A stretch of 64,000 nt of DNA from Xestospongia bergquistia (GCA_963965975.1 OZ014420.1:2630001-2694000); one strand, 5' to 3'. Positions 1-12,262 are shown, counted from the first letter of the stretch. Notes: generated by a model not told the origin, from the letters alone. A program made the numbers and translations.

Positions 1-3000
1 AGTCCTTTAGACTGAGCAGTTTACTTTATAAACTTCTCTCAATAGTCTAAACCTTCTAAAGTCTTTAACTTAAAGACTTTAGAGCGTTAATGCGAACTAA
101 CTTACTAAACTGTTAATAGCTGTTTATTTAGTTAGTGCCATAAAGTCCTTTAGACTGAGCAGTTTACTTTATATTCTTCTCTAAATAGTCTAAACCTTCT
201 AAAGTCTTTAAATTAAAGACTTTAGAGCATTAATGCAAACTAACTTACTAAACTGTTAATAGCTGTTTATTTATTTAGTGCCATAAAGTCCTTTAGACTG
301 AGCTGTTTACTTTATAAACTTCTTTAAAATGTCTAAACCTTCCAAAGTCTTTAACTTAAAGGCTTTAGAGCGTTGATGCAAACTATCATACTAAACTGTT
401 ATAGCTGTTTATTTAGTTAGTGCCATAAAGTCCTTTAGACTGAGCAGTTTACTTTATACACTTCTCTCAATAGTCTAAACCTTCTAAAGTCTTTAAGTTA
501 ACAACTTTAGAGCGTTAATGCAAAGTAACTTACTAAACTGTTAATAGCTGTTTATTTAGTTAGTGCCATAAAGTCCTTTAGACTGAGCAGTTTACTTTAT
601 AAAATTCCATAAATAGTCTAAACCTTCTAAAGTCTTTAACGTAAAGACTTTAGAGCTTAATGCAAACTAACTTACTAAACTGTTAATAGCTGTTTATTTA
701 GATAGTGCCATAAAGTCCTTTAGACTGAGTAGTTTACTTTATAAATTTCTCTCAATAGTCAAAACCTTCTAAAGTCTTTAACTTAAAGACTTTGAGCGTT
801 AATGCGAACTAACTTAAAAAACTGTTAATAGCTGTTTATTTATTTAGTGCCATGAAGTCCTGTAGACTGAGCAGTTTACTTTATAAACTTCTCTCAATAG
901 TCTAAACCCTCTAAAGTCTTTAACTTAAAGACTTTAGAGTGTTAATGCAAACTAACTTACTAAACTGTTAATAGCTGTTTATTTAGTTAGTGCCAGAAAG
1001 TCCTTTAGACTGAGCAGTTTCCTTTATAAACTTCTCTCAGTAGTCTAAACCTACTAAAGTCTTTAACTTAAAGACTTTAGAGCGTTAATGTAAACTATCT
1101 TACTAAACTGTTAATAGCTGTTTATTTAGTTAAAGCCATAAAGTCCTTTAGACGGAGCAGTTTACTTTAAAAACTTCTCTCAATAGTCTAAACCTTCTAA
1201 AGTCTTTAACTTAAAAACTTTAGAGCGTTAATGCAAACTAATTACTAAACTGTTAATAGCTGTTTATTTAGGTATTGCCTTAAAGTTCTTTAGACTGAGC
1301 AATTTACTTTATAAACTTCTCTCAATAGTCTAAACCCTCTAAAGTCTTTAACTAAAAGACTTTAGAGTGTTAATGCAAACTAACTTACTAAACTGTTAAT
1401 AGCTGTTTATTTAGTTAGTGCCATAAAGTCCTTTAGACTGAGCAGTTTCCTTTATAAACTTCTCTCAGTAGTCTAAACCTACTAAAGTCTTTAACTTAAA
1501 GACTTTAGAGCGTTAATGCAAACTATCTTACTAAACTGTTAATAGCTGTTTATTTTGTTAAAGCCATAAAGTCCTTTAGACGGAGCAGTTTACTTTAAAA
1601 AAATCTCTCAATAGTCTAAACCTTCTAAAGTCTTTAACTTAAAAACTTTAGAGCGTTAATGCAAACTAATTACTAAACTGTTAATAGCTGTTTATTTAGG
1701 TATTGCCTTAAAGTTCTTTAGACTGAGCAATTTACTTTATAAACTTCTCTCAATAGTCTAAACCTTCTAAAGTCTTTAACTTAAAGACTTTAGAGCGTTA
1801 ATGCAAACTAACTTACTAAACTGTTAATAGCTGTTTATTTAGTTAGTGCCATAAAGTCCTTTAGACTGAGCAGTTTACTTTATACACTTCTCTCAATAGT
1901 CTAAGCCTTCTAAAGTCTTTAACTTAAAGACTTTAGAGCGTTAATGCAGACTATCTTAGTAAACTGTTAATAGCTGTTTATTTAGTTAGTGCCATAAAGT
2001 CTTTTAGACTCAGCAGTTTACTTTATAATCTACTCTCAATAGTCTAAAACTTCTAAAGTCTTTACCTTAAAGACTTTAAAGCGTTAATGCAAACTAACTT
2101 ACTAAACTGTTAATTGCTGTTTATTTAGTTAGTGCCATAAAGTCTTATAGACTAAGCAGTTTACTTTATAAACTTCTCTAAATAGTCTAAACCTTCTAAA
2201 GTCTTTAACTTAAAGACTTTAGAGCGGTAATGCAAAGTAACTTAATAAACTGTTAATAGCTGTTCATTATTTAGTGCCATAGAGTCCTTTAGACTGAGCA
2301 GTTTACTTTATAAACTTCTCTCAATAGTCTAAACCTTCTAAAGTCTTTGACTTAAAGACTTTAGAGTGTTAATGCAAACTAACTTACTAAACTGTTAATA
2401 GCTGTTTATTTAGTTAGTGCCATAAAGTCTTTAGACTGAGGAGTTAACTTTATAAACTGCTCTCAATAGTCTAATCCTACTAAAGTATTTAACTTAAAGA
2501 CTTAGAGCGTTAATGCAAACTAACTTACTAAACTGTTAATAGCTGTTTATTTAGTTAGTGCCATAAAGTCCTTTAGACTGAGCAGTTTACTTTATAAACT
2601 TCTCTCAATAGTCTAAACCTTCTAAAGTCTTTAACTTAAAGACTTTAGAGCGTTAATGCAAACTAACTTACTAAACTGTTAATAGCTGTTTATTTAGTTA
2701 GTGCCATAAAGTCCTTTAGACTGAGCAGTTTACTTTATAAACTTCTCTAAATAGTCTTAACCTTCTAAAGTCTTTAACATAAAGACTTTACAGCGTTAAC
2801 GCAAAATAACTTACGAAACTGTTAATAGCTATTTATTTAGTTAGTGCCATAAAGTCCTTTAGACTGAGCTGTTTACTTTATAAACTTCTCTCAATAGTCT
2901 AAACCTTTTAAAGTCTTTAACTTAAAGACTTTAGAGCGTTAATGCAAACTAACTTACTAAACTGTTAATAGCTATTTATTTAGTTAGTGCCATAAAGTCC

Positions 3001-3165
3001 TTTAGACTGAGCAGTTTACTTTATAAACTTCTCTCAATAGTCTAAACCTACTAAAGTCTTTAACTAAAAGACTTTAGAGCGTTAATGCGAAGTAACTTAC
3101 TAAACTGTTAATAGCTGTTTATTTAGTTAGTGCCATAAAGTCCTTTAGACTGAGCAGTTTACTTT
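1..3165 (+). repeat. 143-bp satellite array, block 1 (forward)
   Basis: About 22 head-to-tail monomers of 142-143 bp. The landmark CCATAAAG recurs at 138, 281, 423, 566, 708, 850 and so on. Each monomer has a dyad-symmetric core (arms CTAAAGTCTTTAA and TTAAAGACTTTAG around one base) plus related TCCTTTAGACTGAGCAG and TTACTAAACTGTTAATAG segments. Monomers differ by scattered substitutions and 1-2 bp indels. The array is open at the left edge of the window and stops abruptly at about 3165 in the middle of a monomer (after TTTACTTT). No open reading frame runs through it. The same family fills 44150-64000, so this is a major satellite of the genome. Confidence 0.98.
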
Positions 3166-3172
3166 CATAACC

Positions 3173-3305
3173 ACTAGCAGCCTATGCACTCTATCTACTA
3201 GCAACCTCTACAATGTAGCCTACTTATTAGCAACCTCCATAGTCTATCTACTAACAATGTCTACAGTTTATCGACTAGCAACCACTACACAATATACCTA
3301 TTAAC
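3173..3305 (+). repeat. short minisatellite, 24-29 bp units
   Basis: Five to six degenerate units starting ACTAGCAACC or close variants at 3173, 3197, 3226, 3250, 3274 and 3300. It lies directly after the end of satellite block 1, so it marks the junction between the satellite and the unique DNA. Confidence 0.75.
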
Positions 3306-4333
3306 AAAAAAATCACTAAGCATTAAAGCACATTACAGGATCACATGGAAATCCCATGGGAGGAATTTCTTCTGCTCCAGAAAAAAGTTAAGAAGTGAAT
3401 ACATGCTCACCTTATCTCTTTAAAATCAAACAGTCATGGTAAGTGCTGGCTACGTCAACCCAAATATATTAAATAATGTTATTAAATCAGGTCTATTGAT
3501 GAGTACTAACAATACATAAGTTGCGATTTAAGTTATTTTGACAATACAGTAATGAAGCTCCCTTTTCTCTATTTTTAGCAATATGCACAAAAGACAAATG
3601 ATCAACAAATGTTTGTAATGCCTTAATCAACCATTAGCCAAATAAAAGTACCATTTTTACTGGACAATATTGAATATAGCGCTAAAACGTTCGTAATGTG
3701 CAAAAATAGCACCTTATCAAATACTTCTAATCTCTTGAAAAAATAAATTCTACAAATAAGAAAGTGGCAATGGTGAGTTTAGTTAAATAAGCCTATACAA
3801 TACACTTTAGTAAGTTGTAAAAGAATTATGTCACACTCTTTGTGACATAAACTTTGACATTACATTTGAAAATATGGAGAATCTATTCTATATAGCCTTT
3901 TAGACTATCAGTGTCACTAGTAACTTTTGAAAGTTTTTGTATAGTTCTATGGCAAGACTGCAGTTGAATATGCAGCTCTGTTCTCGTCACAACTAAGTTT
4001 AAGTAGAAGTTGTATTTAAACGAAATTGATACAGTCAGGAACAAACAAAATCAGGTATTTATCTGAAATTGAATAAAGAACAATGATCAAACTAAATGGA
4101 AGGACAATGAACAAAGATAAGAACTATTACAGAAATCAGGAATGAGGCAGGCTTACACACACTTAATTAACACTTAAATGACTCAAAGAAAATGTGGTTA
4201 TAGATTTAAAGATAGACTAAATTACACACAAATACCTTGCATGAGTCTCAAATAGTTGTATCACATATAGAAACAGGTTGACAGAAGTGGTTCATTATTA
4301 CAAAACAGATCATATGTGATCCATTATTATATA
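3306..4333. other. AT-rich unique stretch, no gene seen
   Basis: About 1 kb of AT-rich sequence without a convincing reading frame, tandem repeat or TE terminus. Frequent stops interrupt every frame. I see nothing to annotate. Confidence 0.6.
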
Positions 4334-4341
4334 CTATACAT

Positions 4342-4823
4342 CAGGCTTGGGGTCAAATATATGAGTATTTGTATTTAGCTGTATTTAAATACTTTTTTTG
4401 AGTATTTGTATTTGTATTTTGAAATTTTGAAACAGGAAGTATTTGTATTTGTATTTGAAATACTTCATGAAATCTTTAAATACTCCTTTTTAAATTGTTT
4501 GTTTCTGTGGAAAGACTATTCAGCATAGTAGGAAAAGTTTTTCCTGCCCTGATCAATGTTGCCTAACTGACAAAACATTTGAAGAGATTATCAATAATTT
4601 GTAATGATTAGTTCATTATATGTAAAGCAAATAATGGGGATTTTCCTGCTGGGATAGTATAAAGAAGTATTTGGAAAGCATTTAAATACTTTTCAAAGTA
4701 TTTGTATTTGTATTTGAAATACATTCCTGCTAGAAGTATTTGTATTTGTATATTGTATTTCATGTTTTGAGAGTATTTGTATTTGTATTTAAATACTATT
4801 CAATGTATTTGACCCCATGCCTG
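4342..4823. mobile_element. hAT-like MITE with perfect 8-bp target duplication
   Basis: A 482-bp element. The left end reads CAGGCTTGGGGTCAAATA and the inverted right end CAGGCATGGGGTCAAATA, 17 of 18 matching. It is flanked on both sides by CTATACAT (4334-4341 and 4824-4831), an exact 8-bp target-site duplication, the size made by hAT transposases. The interior is mostly inverted runs of GTATTTGTATTTG with a short unique middle, and has no coding capacity. It depends on an autonomous hAT element that is not in this window. The intact TSD suggests the insertion is not very old. Confidence 0.9.
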
Positions 4824-4950
4824 CTATACATATAAATTATGTAACAAAACTGTAAAAGATAATTCATTGCAAATTGATTTAATTTTAAATACAGTGTATA
4901 CAGGTTGCATAGTTATGAAAAATATCTACATATAATACTATTAATTACTA

Positions 4951-5184
4951 ATGTATTACGAAAGTGAAGGTGATATAGCTAGAATTAGTAAAAGCAATAG
5001 GTTACGCTTATTTTCAGTAAAAATAAATTTGCAATTGCAATCTGTACATATAACTAGTGGTAATTATACTGTTGAATATCAGATTTATCCCAAGTATTGC
5101 TGTGAAGTACTTCATATATCTAAAGTGTATAGTCTGTTATGTTCATATCAGGTCATTGTTACAATTGGGAATTATAAGAGTTGA
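4951..5184 (+). CDS. possible coding remnant, unidentified
   Basis: A 77-codon frame with a balanced, strand-like composition around residues 20-48 (a run beginning SVKINLQLQSVHITSG). No family is recognised. It lies about 260 bp upstream of a possible membrane exon on the same strand, so the two may belong to one decayed or real gene. Length alone does not separate it from chance in AT-rich DNA, and no splice sites at its edges are strong. Treat as a weak hypothesis. Confidence 0.2.
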   Translation: MYYESEGDIARISKSNRLRLFSVKINLQLQSVHITSGNYTVEYQIYPKYCCEVLHISKVYSLLCSYQVIVTIGNYKS

Positions 5185-5458
5185 TGAATAGAATTTTATA
5201 TTTTTAGGTTTCTCTGTTTCAAGTATAACATTTGAGAAATAACAAGTCATAAGTCAAGATTCTTTAGTCATTTCTGTCATTTGTCTTCACAGTCATCTAT
5301 TTTTGTAATTGTCTGGGATGTTCTAATGTATCACTACATTATATTATAAAGATATTTTGGATATACTATGTACAGCAAACTCAGACATCAAATAGTGCCA
5401 GTAATACTACTTTTAAATAATGAATATTTTATGAGTTTCCTTTGTTCTCATTATCTAG

Positions 5459-5666
5459 ACAGATAGTTAACGTGTGGACAGGATATTATAAGATCTTTGT
5501 TACTGGCATCTTCTTGTGCTTTTTTTCTTGGACACTTCTGGTGTGTGTTTTATTATCAGCTTATTGCCCTAATAATCCATTATTTTTTGTAATATATGCA
5601 CTTGCATATCTTTGTACTGTAGCTGGTTTTCGAAACTACTCCTCTCATGAATTTTATCAAGTTTGA
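5459..5666 (+). CDS. possible terminal exon encoding two membrane helices
   Basis: After a plausible acceptor (TTCTCATTATCTAG at 5445-5458) an open frame runs to a TGA at 5664-5666. It encodes about 69 residues. Two hydrophobic stretches are visible: one starting IFVTGIFLCFFSWTLLV and continuing to about LLSAY, and a second around LFFVIYALAYLCTVAG, separated by the short polar loop CPNNP; the tail is polar (FRNYSSHEFYQV). That layout looks like a hairpin of two transmembrane segments with a cytosolic or luminal tail. I do not recognise the family and see no ATG exon. It may be the last exon of a small membrane protein or a relic. Confidence 0.35.
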
Positions 5667-5919
5667 TTGTACTCAACTATGCTAGGAAGAACAAGTACCC
5701 AAAGAATTGCAGTGCCTTGACCTACTGGGAGGAGGACTACCATACCAAATCACTCATCATCAGCACTTTATATTAGATAACGCATATAATGTACTTTATA
5801 TCAGAGAAATTAAAATTTGTTTTACCTCTTTTAATGTGTTTCCTGTAAAGGAAACAGCAGACACCCTTAATGTTAACTGCGATTGCAGCAAAATTACTCC
5901 TGCTCTGCTCTACTAAATG

Positions 5920-6540
5920 GCTTTTTGAAAGCCACCATTACAAGACGTTGTGCTGTTGTTGTTTACTAGAATGGGACTGTGGCTGATTCGATAGTATTTG
6001 TTGTAAACTGCTCTATTAAGTATTCTTTAATTCAATATACTGAGACTTTATAAGACAGTATCTTACATACTAAAGCTCTTTCCTCCTCTCTCATGCACTC
6101 ACTCTAGCTCACTCACTCTTTTTCTCATCTTGTCTAATATGTCAGTTAAATCATTGTCTCCATTTATATGGACTCCAACTAAACCTTGGCATTCGCGATT
6201 TCATTATAGTATAATTTGTTGTTAAGCTGCATTCAAATGTGACAACATGCACCTTTAATAATATTATTATACCTTAGCAGTAGTGACAACACAGTTGACC
6301 TCTCCTCTATAAGTACTCATATTTGTACCAAAAGCTTTGATCACTCCAGACACTTTGGTGAAACGATTATTTTCACACTTAGCTTCTTTGAGCAATTAAC
6401 TTTAGCATACCAATTCGTGAATGTCATTGATTCATATACAGGTGGTTGATTGTTTGAATAATCAAATTATTTTTCACCCAGTTTGTTAGTGAGGAGTAGA
6501 ATTCATCATGCATACTTGTATATCACACAGTCAAAAATCA
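5920..6540. other. AT-rich spacer, no gene seen
   Basis: No reading frame, repeat or TE end that I can support. The CTCTC/CTCACT-rich patch near 6080-6130 is low complexity only. Confidence 0.55.
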
Positions 6541-6545
6541 AAAAG

Positions 6546-6612
6546 TAAGGGGGCAGAGCCCCCCCCCCCCCCAATTTCAAAAGTGGGGGGGGGCTCCATC
6601 CCCCTACCCCCT
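6546..6612. repeat. C-tract/G-tract palindromic low-complexity region
   Basis: A 13-nt C run (6560-6572) follows GGGGGCAGAGC. A 9-nt G run (6585-6593) follows, then CTCCATCCCCCTACCCCC. The C and G runs can pair into a hairpin, and both strands carry G-rich tracts. It is striking in otherwise AT-rich DNA. It may be the terminus of an unidentified element or a slippage-prone site. Confidence 0.7.
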
Positions 6613-7911
6613 AATTCTCTACAACTGATTAATAAACGTATATTCAGACAGACAATGTTCATTGTGTACTATAGATAAGATATACGGAGGTATATAGTTG
6701 TTATTATCATGGCACAATATCCATCATCAACTGAACATTCTCAGTTCACAATAGTGGTGCCACATTTCTACAGTGTGTCAGCATTTTACTTCTGCAGGGC
6801 TGTTTAGCAAGACTACTGGCACCAAATTTGTACTAGAAATTAATAAATTTAGATGCCATTCCTTCATTTTAGCAACCGTGTGTCTCGACTTTACTTCTGC
6901 AGGGCTATTTAGCAAGACAGAAGAAGGAACTGGATTCCATACAGACGAGTCATTTGACAGTGATGTTCCTCGCTACAACAAAAGGGAAAGACAGCAGTCA
7001 AATACGGTCAGAGTAGCAGTACTCCACGTGTGTGTGTATATCTAGCTTGCCCAACTTAAGTTTTAAAATCAGTACTTTTAGTGCATCTGTTATCTGAACT
7101 AACCCTGTGATAAGTCAAAAATATCTCACTAGTCTTTTCTCTGTAATATATAGACTTTAGTAATCAGTATATTTAGCACAATGTAGCAAGTCTGAATAAT
7201 ATTAGTCACGTGTTTTATTTACTACAAGCCTATTTACCCCCATTGCGTCTACTTTTGTATCAGTATCAGCTTGTTTGATAATGATGTTCCTCACTGCAAC
7301 AAAAGGGAAAGACAGTAGTAACAAATATGGTCAGAGTAGCAGCACTCATGTATGTTAGTATATCTAGCTTGACTTTTAAAGTCAGTGAGATTTAGCTCTT
7401 AGTTTTAGTGCATTTATTACCTTAACTAAGCCTGTAATAAGTCATTTTAAAACATAATATCTTACCTGTCCTTGTCTATATAATATATACACTTTGGTAA
7501 CCAGTATATTTAGTATAATGTAACAAGTCACGTGTTTTTACAGGCTTTTTACCACCATTGTGTCTGCTGTGGTATCAGTATCAGCTTGTAATGGTTTGTA
7601 CTAGAAATCATGGACTGCATTACTTCATTTTAGCAATCAATGTGTCAGGACTTTATTTCTGCAGGGCTGTTTAACAAGACATAAGAAGGAACTGTATTCC
7701 ATGCAGTTCCATGTGTGTTAGTATATTCAGTGATCTTTAGCCCCTAGGTTTAGCGCATCTGTTATCTGAACTAAGCCTGTCGTAAGTCATTTGGAAACAT
7801 ATCTGACTAGTCCTTTTCCAGTATATTTAGTACAATGTAGCCCATTTAAATCTATTGTGTCTACTTTTGTATCAGTATCAGCTTGTAATGGTTTGTCACA
7901 ATTTTTTTTGC

Positions 7912-8031
7912 AGCGCTATTTACCCTCACTGTCTCTACGTTTGTGTCAGTATCAGCTTGTGCTGCATTATTATTGGTTGGTTGTTGTATTGTGTATACTT
8001 ATGAATATTATTATCATGTGTAGACTTCCTG
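7912..8031 (+). pseudogene. membrane-helix-like exon module of the array (best copy)
   Basis: After a CAG acceptor an open frame reads through TFVSVSACAALLLVGCCI and VYTYEYYYHV to a TAG. That is about 20 hydrophobic residues followed by aromatic and charged ones, as in a single-pass membrane helix with its juxtamembrane start. Related copies lie near 9553-9625, 14570-14680, 25510-25620 and 31027-31105. Repeated retention of the hydrophobic frame suggests the array descends from a gene for a membrane protein. The family is unknown and no complete gene is present here. Confidence 0.4.
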
Positions 8032-8750
8032 TCCCGTAAGTTATCTATGCACTATGTATTATAAAATGTGCATATTGTGGAGATTTTTTTGAGTCTTGAG
8101 TATTGTCCTATATCATATGTGAATGTGTTTGTAATGGTTGTACTACAAATCATTAGAAATGCATTACTTCATTTTAGCAACTAATGTGTTAGGACTTCAC
8201 TTCTACAGGGCTGTGGAGCAAGACAGAAGAAGGAACTGTATTCCATGAAGGCAATTCCTCGCTACAAGAGAGGGAAAGACAGTAGTAACAAACACGGTCA
8301 GAGAAGCAGTACTCCATGTGCTGTAGTATATGACTTTTAAATTCAGTGAGCTTTAACCCTTAGCTTTAGTGTTTTGTTATCTTAACTAAGCTTATCGTAA
8401 GTCTTTTTGAAATATAATATCTCACTAGTCCGTAATATAAAGACTTCAGTAACCGGTATATTTTCTACAATATACAATATATATAGCGAGTCTCAATAAA
8501 ATTTGTCGAGCGTTTTTTTTAGTACAAGCCTTTTTACCCCCATAGTGTTTACTTTTGTATGAGTATGACTTTGTAATGGTTTATACTAGAAAACTTAGGA
8601 CATTACTTCTGCAGGGCAACTTAGCAAGAAAGAAGAAGGAACTAAATTCCGTTTTGCCAAGTCATTTAACAGTGTTCTGCAGTAAATAACGTTCCTCGCT
8701 ACAGCCCTAAGGCAAATAAATAGTGTCAATACTTCATGTGCATTAGTATA

Positions 8751-8975
8751 TCTACCTTCACTTTAAATTCAATGAGCTTTAGCCCTATCTACCTTGACTT
8801 TAAATTCAATGAGCTTTATCCCTATGTACCTTGACTTTAAATTCAATGAGCTTTATCCCTATCTACCTTGACTTATAGGGCTTCAATGAGCTTTAGCCCT
8901 ATCTACTTTGACTTAAATATCAATGAGCTTTAGTCTTGTCTACCTTGACTTTAAATTCAATGAGCTTTAGCCCTT
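8751..8975 (+). repeat. 37-bp minisatellite inside array module B
   Basis: Six units start at 8751, 8788, 8825, 8862, 8902 and 8939 (37-bp steps, one of 40). Each has CTACCTTGACTTTAAATT followed by CAATGAGCTTTAGCCC. They are a local amplification of the spacer module. A matching five-unit block sits at 10345-10530 in the duplicated copy, and shorter ones occur near 10815-10900 and 16193-16345. Confidence 0.9.
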
Positions 8976-9260
8976 AGTTTAGTGCTTTTGTAGTATCAGC
9001 TTGTAATAGTTTGTGCTAGACAGCATTACTTCGTTTTAGCAAGCAATGAATCATGACTTTATTTAGCAAGACAGAAGAAGGAACTGGATTTCATTCAGCC
9101 AAATCATTCGACAGTGTTCTCTGCAGTAAATCCGAGACAATAATGTTCCTCGGTACAGCCCAAGGGTAAATAAATACAGTCAAGTGTCAATACTTCATGT
9201 TTGTTAGTATATCTAGCTTGACGTTAAACTATTGTGTCTACTTTTGTACCAGTATCAGCT

Positions 9261-10790
9261 TGTAATGGTTTGTACTAGAAATCATGGACTGCATTACTTC
9301 ATTTTAGCAATCAATGTGTCAGGACTTTATTTCTGCAGGGCTGTTTAACAAGACATAAGAAGGAACTGTATTCCATGCAGTTCCATGTGTGTTAGTATAT
9401 TCAGTGATCTTTAGCCCCTAGGTTTAGCGCATCTGTTATCTGAACTAAGCCTGTCGTAAGTCATTTGGAAACATATCTGACTAGTCCTTTTCCAGTATAT
9501 TTAGTACAATGTAGCCCATTTAAATCTATTGTGTCTACTTTTGTATCAGTATCAGCTTGTGCTGCATTATTATTGGTTGGTTGTTGTATTGTGTATACTT
9601 ATGAATATGATTATCATGTGTAGACTTCCTGTCCCGTAAGTTATCTATGCACTATGTATTATAAAATGTGCATATTGTGGAGATTTCTTTGAGTCTTGAG
9701 TATTGTCCTATATCATACGTGAATGTGTTTGTAATGGTTGTACTACAAATCATTAGAAATGCATTACTTCATTTTAGCAACTAATGTGTTAGGACTTCAC
9801 TTCTACAGGGCTGTGGAGCAAGACAGAAGAAGGAACTGTATTCCATGAAGGCAATTCCTCGCTACAAGAAAGGGAAAGACAGTAATAACAAACACGGTCA
9901 GAGAAGCAGTACTCCATGTGCTGTAGTATATGACTTTTAAATTCAGTGAGCTTTAACCCTTAGTTTTAGTGTTTTGTTATCTTAACTAAGCTTATCGTAA
10001 GTGTTTTTGAAATATAATATCTCACTAGTCCGTAATATAAAGACTTCAGTAACTGGTATATTTTGTACAATACATATAGCGAGTCTCAATAAAATTAGTC
10101 GAGCGTTTTTATTTAGTACAAGCCTTTTTACCCCCATAGTGTTTACTTTTGTATGAGTATGACTTTGTAATGGTTTATACTAGAAAACTTAGGACATTAC
10201 TTCTGCAGTGCCATTTAGCAAGAAAGAAGAAGGAACTAAATTCCGTTTTGCCAAGTCATTTAACAGTGTTCTGCAGTAAATAACGTTCCTCGCTACAGCC
10301 CTAAGGCAAATAAATAGTGTCAATACTTCATGTGCATTAGTATATCTACCTTCACTTTAAATTCAATGAGCTTTAGCCCTATCTACCTTGACTTTAAATT
10401 CAATGAGCTTTATCCCTCTCTACCTTGATTTTAAATTCAATGAGCTTTATCCCTATCTACCTTGACTTAAAATTCAATGAGCTTTAGTCTTGTCTACCTT
10501 GACTTTAAATTCAATGAGCTTTAGCCCTTAGTTTAGTGCTTTTGTAGTATCAGCTTTAATAGTTTGTGCTAGACAGCATTACTTCGTTTTAGCAAGCAAT
10601 GAATCATGACTTTATTTAGCAAGACAGAAGAAGGAACTGGATTTAATTCAGCCAAATCATTCGACAGTGTTCTCTGCAGTAAATCCGAGACAATAATGTT
10701 CCTTGGTACAGACCAAGGGTAAATAAATACAGTCAAGTGTCAATACTTCATGTGCGTTAGTATCTCTAGCTTGAGTTTAAACTATTGTGT
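9261..10790 (+). repeat. 1.6-kb segmental duplication, copy 2
   Basis: Direct tandem copy of 7587-9215, very similar throughout and missing an internal stretch of about 72 bp. It shows that the array grows by duplication of multi-module blocks as well as of single modules. Confidence 0.85.
10345..10530 (+). repeat. 37-bp minisatellite, second block
   Basis: Units start at 10345, 10382, 10419, 10456 and 10493 with an exact 37-bp period. This is the paralogue of the 8751-8975 block, shortened by one unit. Confidence 0.9.
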
Positions 10791-12119
10791 CTACTTTTGT
10801 ATCAGTATCAATAATGAGCTTTAGCCCTATCTACCTTGACTTAAAATTCAATGAGCTTTAGCCTTATCTACCTTGACTTAAAAATTGAATGAGCTTTAGC
10901 CCTTAGTTTAGTGCTTTTGTAGTATCAGCTTGTAATAGTTTGTGCTAGACAGCATTACTTCGTTTTAGCAAGCAATGAATCATGACTTTATTTAGCAAGA
11001 CAGAAGAAGGAACTGGATTTCATTCAGCCAAATCTTTTGACAGTGTTCTCTGCAATAAATCCGAGACAATAATGTTCCTCACTACAGCCCAAGGGTAAAT
11101 AAATACAGTCAAGTGTCAATACTTCATGTTTGTTAGTATATCTAGCTTGACTTTAAACTATTGTGTGTACTTTTGTACCAGTATCAGCTTGTAATAGTTT
11201 GTGCTAGACAGCATTACTTCCTTTTAGCAAGCAATGAATCATGACTTTATTTAGCAAGACAGAAGAAGGAACTGGATTTAATTCAGCCAAATCATTTGAC
11301 AGTGTTCTCTGCAGTAAATCCAAGACAATAATATTCCTCGCTACAGCCCAAGGGTAAATAAATACAGTCAAGTGTCAATACTTCATGTGCGTTAGTATAT
11401 CTAGCTTGACTTTAAACTCTACTTTTGTATCAGTATCAGCTTGTAATGGTTTCTACTAGAAATCTTAGACTGCATTGCTTCATTTCATTTTAGCAATCAA
11501 TGTGTCAGGACTTTACTTCTGCAGGGCTGTGGAGCATGACAGAAGAAGGAACTGTATTCCATGCAGGAAAGTCATTTGACAGTGTTCTCTGCAGTAAATC
11601 CAAGACAATAATGTTCCTCGCTATAGCCCAAGGGTAAATAAATACAGTCAAGTCTCAATACTTCATTTGCGTTATTATATCTAGCTTGACTTTAAACTTA
11701 TTCTGTCTACTTTTGTACCAGTATCAGCTTGTGATGGTTTGTACTAGAAACCTTAGAATGCATTGCTTTTAGCAATCAATGTGTAAGGACTTTACTTCTG
11801 CAGGGCTGTGGATCAAAACTGAAGAAGGAACTGTATTCCATGAGGGAAGTCATTTGACAGTGTTCTCTGCAGTAATTCCAAGACAATGAAATTCCTCGTT
11901 ACAACAAAAGGGAAAGACAGTAGTAACAAATACAGTCAGAGAAGCAGTACTCCATGTGCTGTAGTATATCTAACATGACTTTTAAATTCAGTGAGCTTTA
12001 GCCCTTAGTTTTAGTGCATTTGTATCTTAACTAACCTATCGTAAGTCTTCTTGAAATTTAGTAACCGGTATATTTTGTAGCAAGTCTCAATAAATTGGAC
12101 GATTGTTTTTATTTAGTAC

Positions 12120-12262
12120 TAGCCTCGTACCCAGACTTTTGCGATAGAAAAGAAACCCTGGTCATTACTGCTTGCGCATTCGCGTAATTATTGACATCAC
12201 AGTGACACGCAAACAGTAGTTACCAGGCTCTTTTCTATTGCGAAAGCTTGGCTACAAGGCTA
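12120..12262. mobile_element. MULE-like MITE (TAGCC family) with 9-bp target duplication
   Basis: A 143-bp element with terminal inverted repeats. The left end is TAGCCTCGTACCCAGACTT and the inverted right end TAGCCTTGTAGCCAAGCTT; similarity continues into the TCGCxATAGAAAAGA segment. Host sequence ATTTAGTAC is duplicated exactly on both sides (12111-12119 and 12263-12271). The 9-bp TSD suggests a Mutator-like transposase. It is a short non-coding member of the family that also gives the elements at 24144, 32453 and 34422. Confidence 0.85.

Larger units (their letters stand above)
7587..9215 (+). repeat. 1.6-kb segmental duplication, copy 1
   Basis: This segment recurs in the same orientation directly downstream at 9261-10790. 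The offset is 1,674 bp at the left end and about 1,594 bp at the 37-bp minisatellite. The difference comes mainly from a segment of about 72 bp containing GTTTGTCACAA that is present here and missing from copy 2. Both copies contain a C module, the membrane-helix-like module, an A module and a 37-bp minisatellite. Confidence 0.85.

Noticed and set aside
1-3165. Regular repeats with a dyad core as a CRISPR-like array
   Set aside because: Units are directly adjacent 143-bp monomers without unique spacers, and the DNA is clearly eukaryotic.
5707-5916. Plus-strand 69-codon frame as a gene
   Set aside because: No domain, no clear hydrophobic pattern and no convincing splice sites; expected by chance at this base composition.
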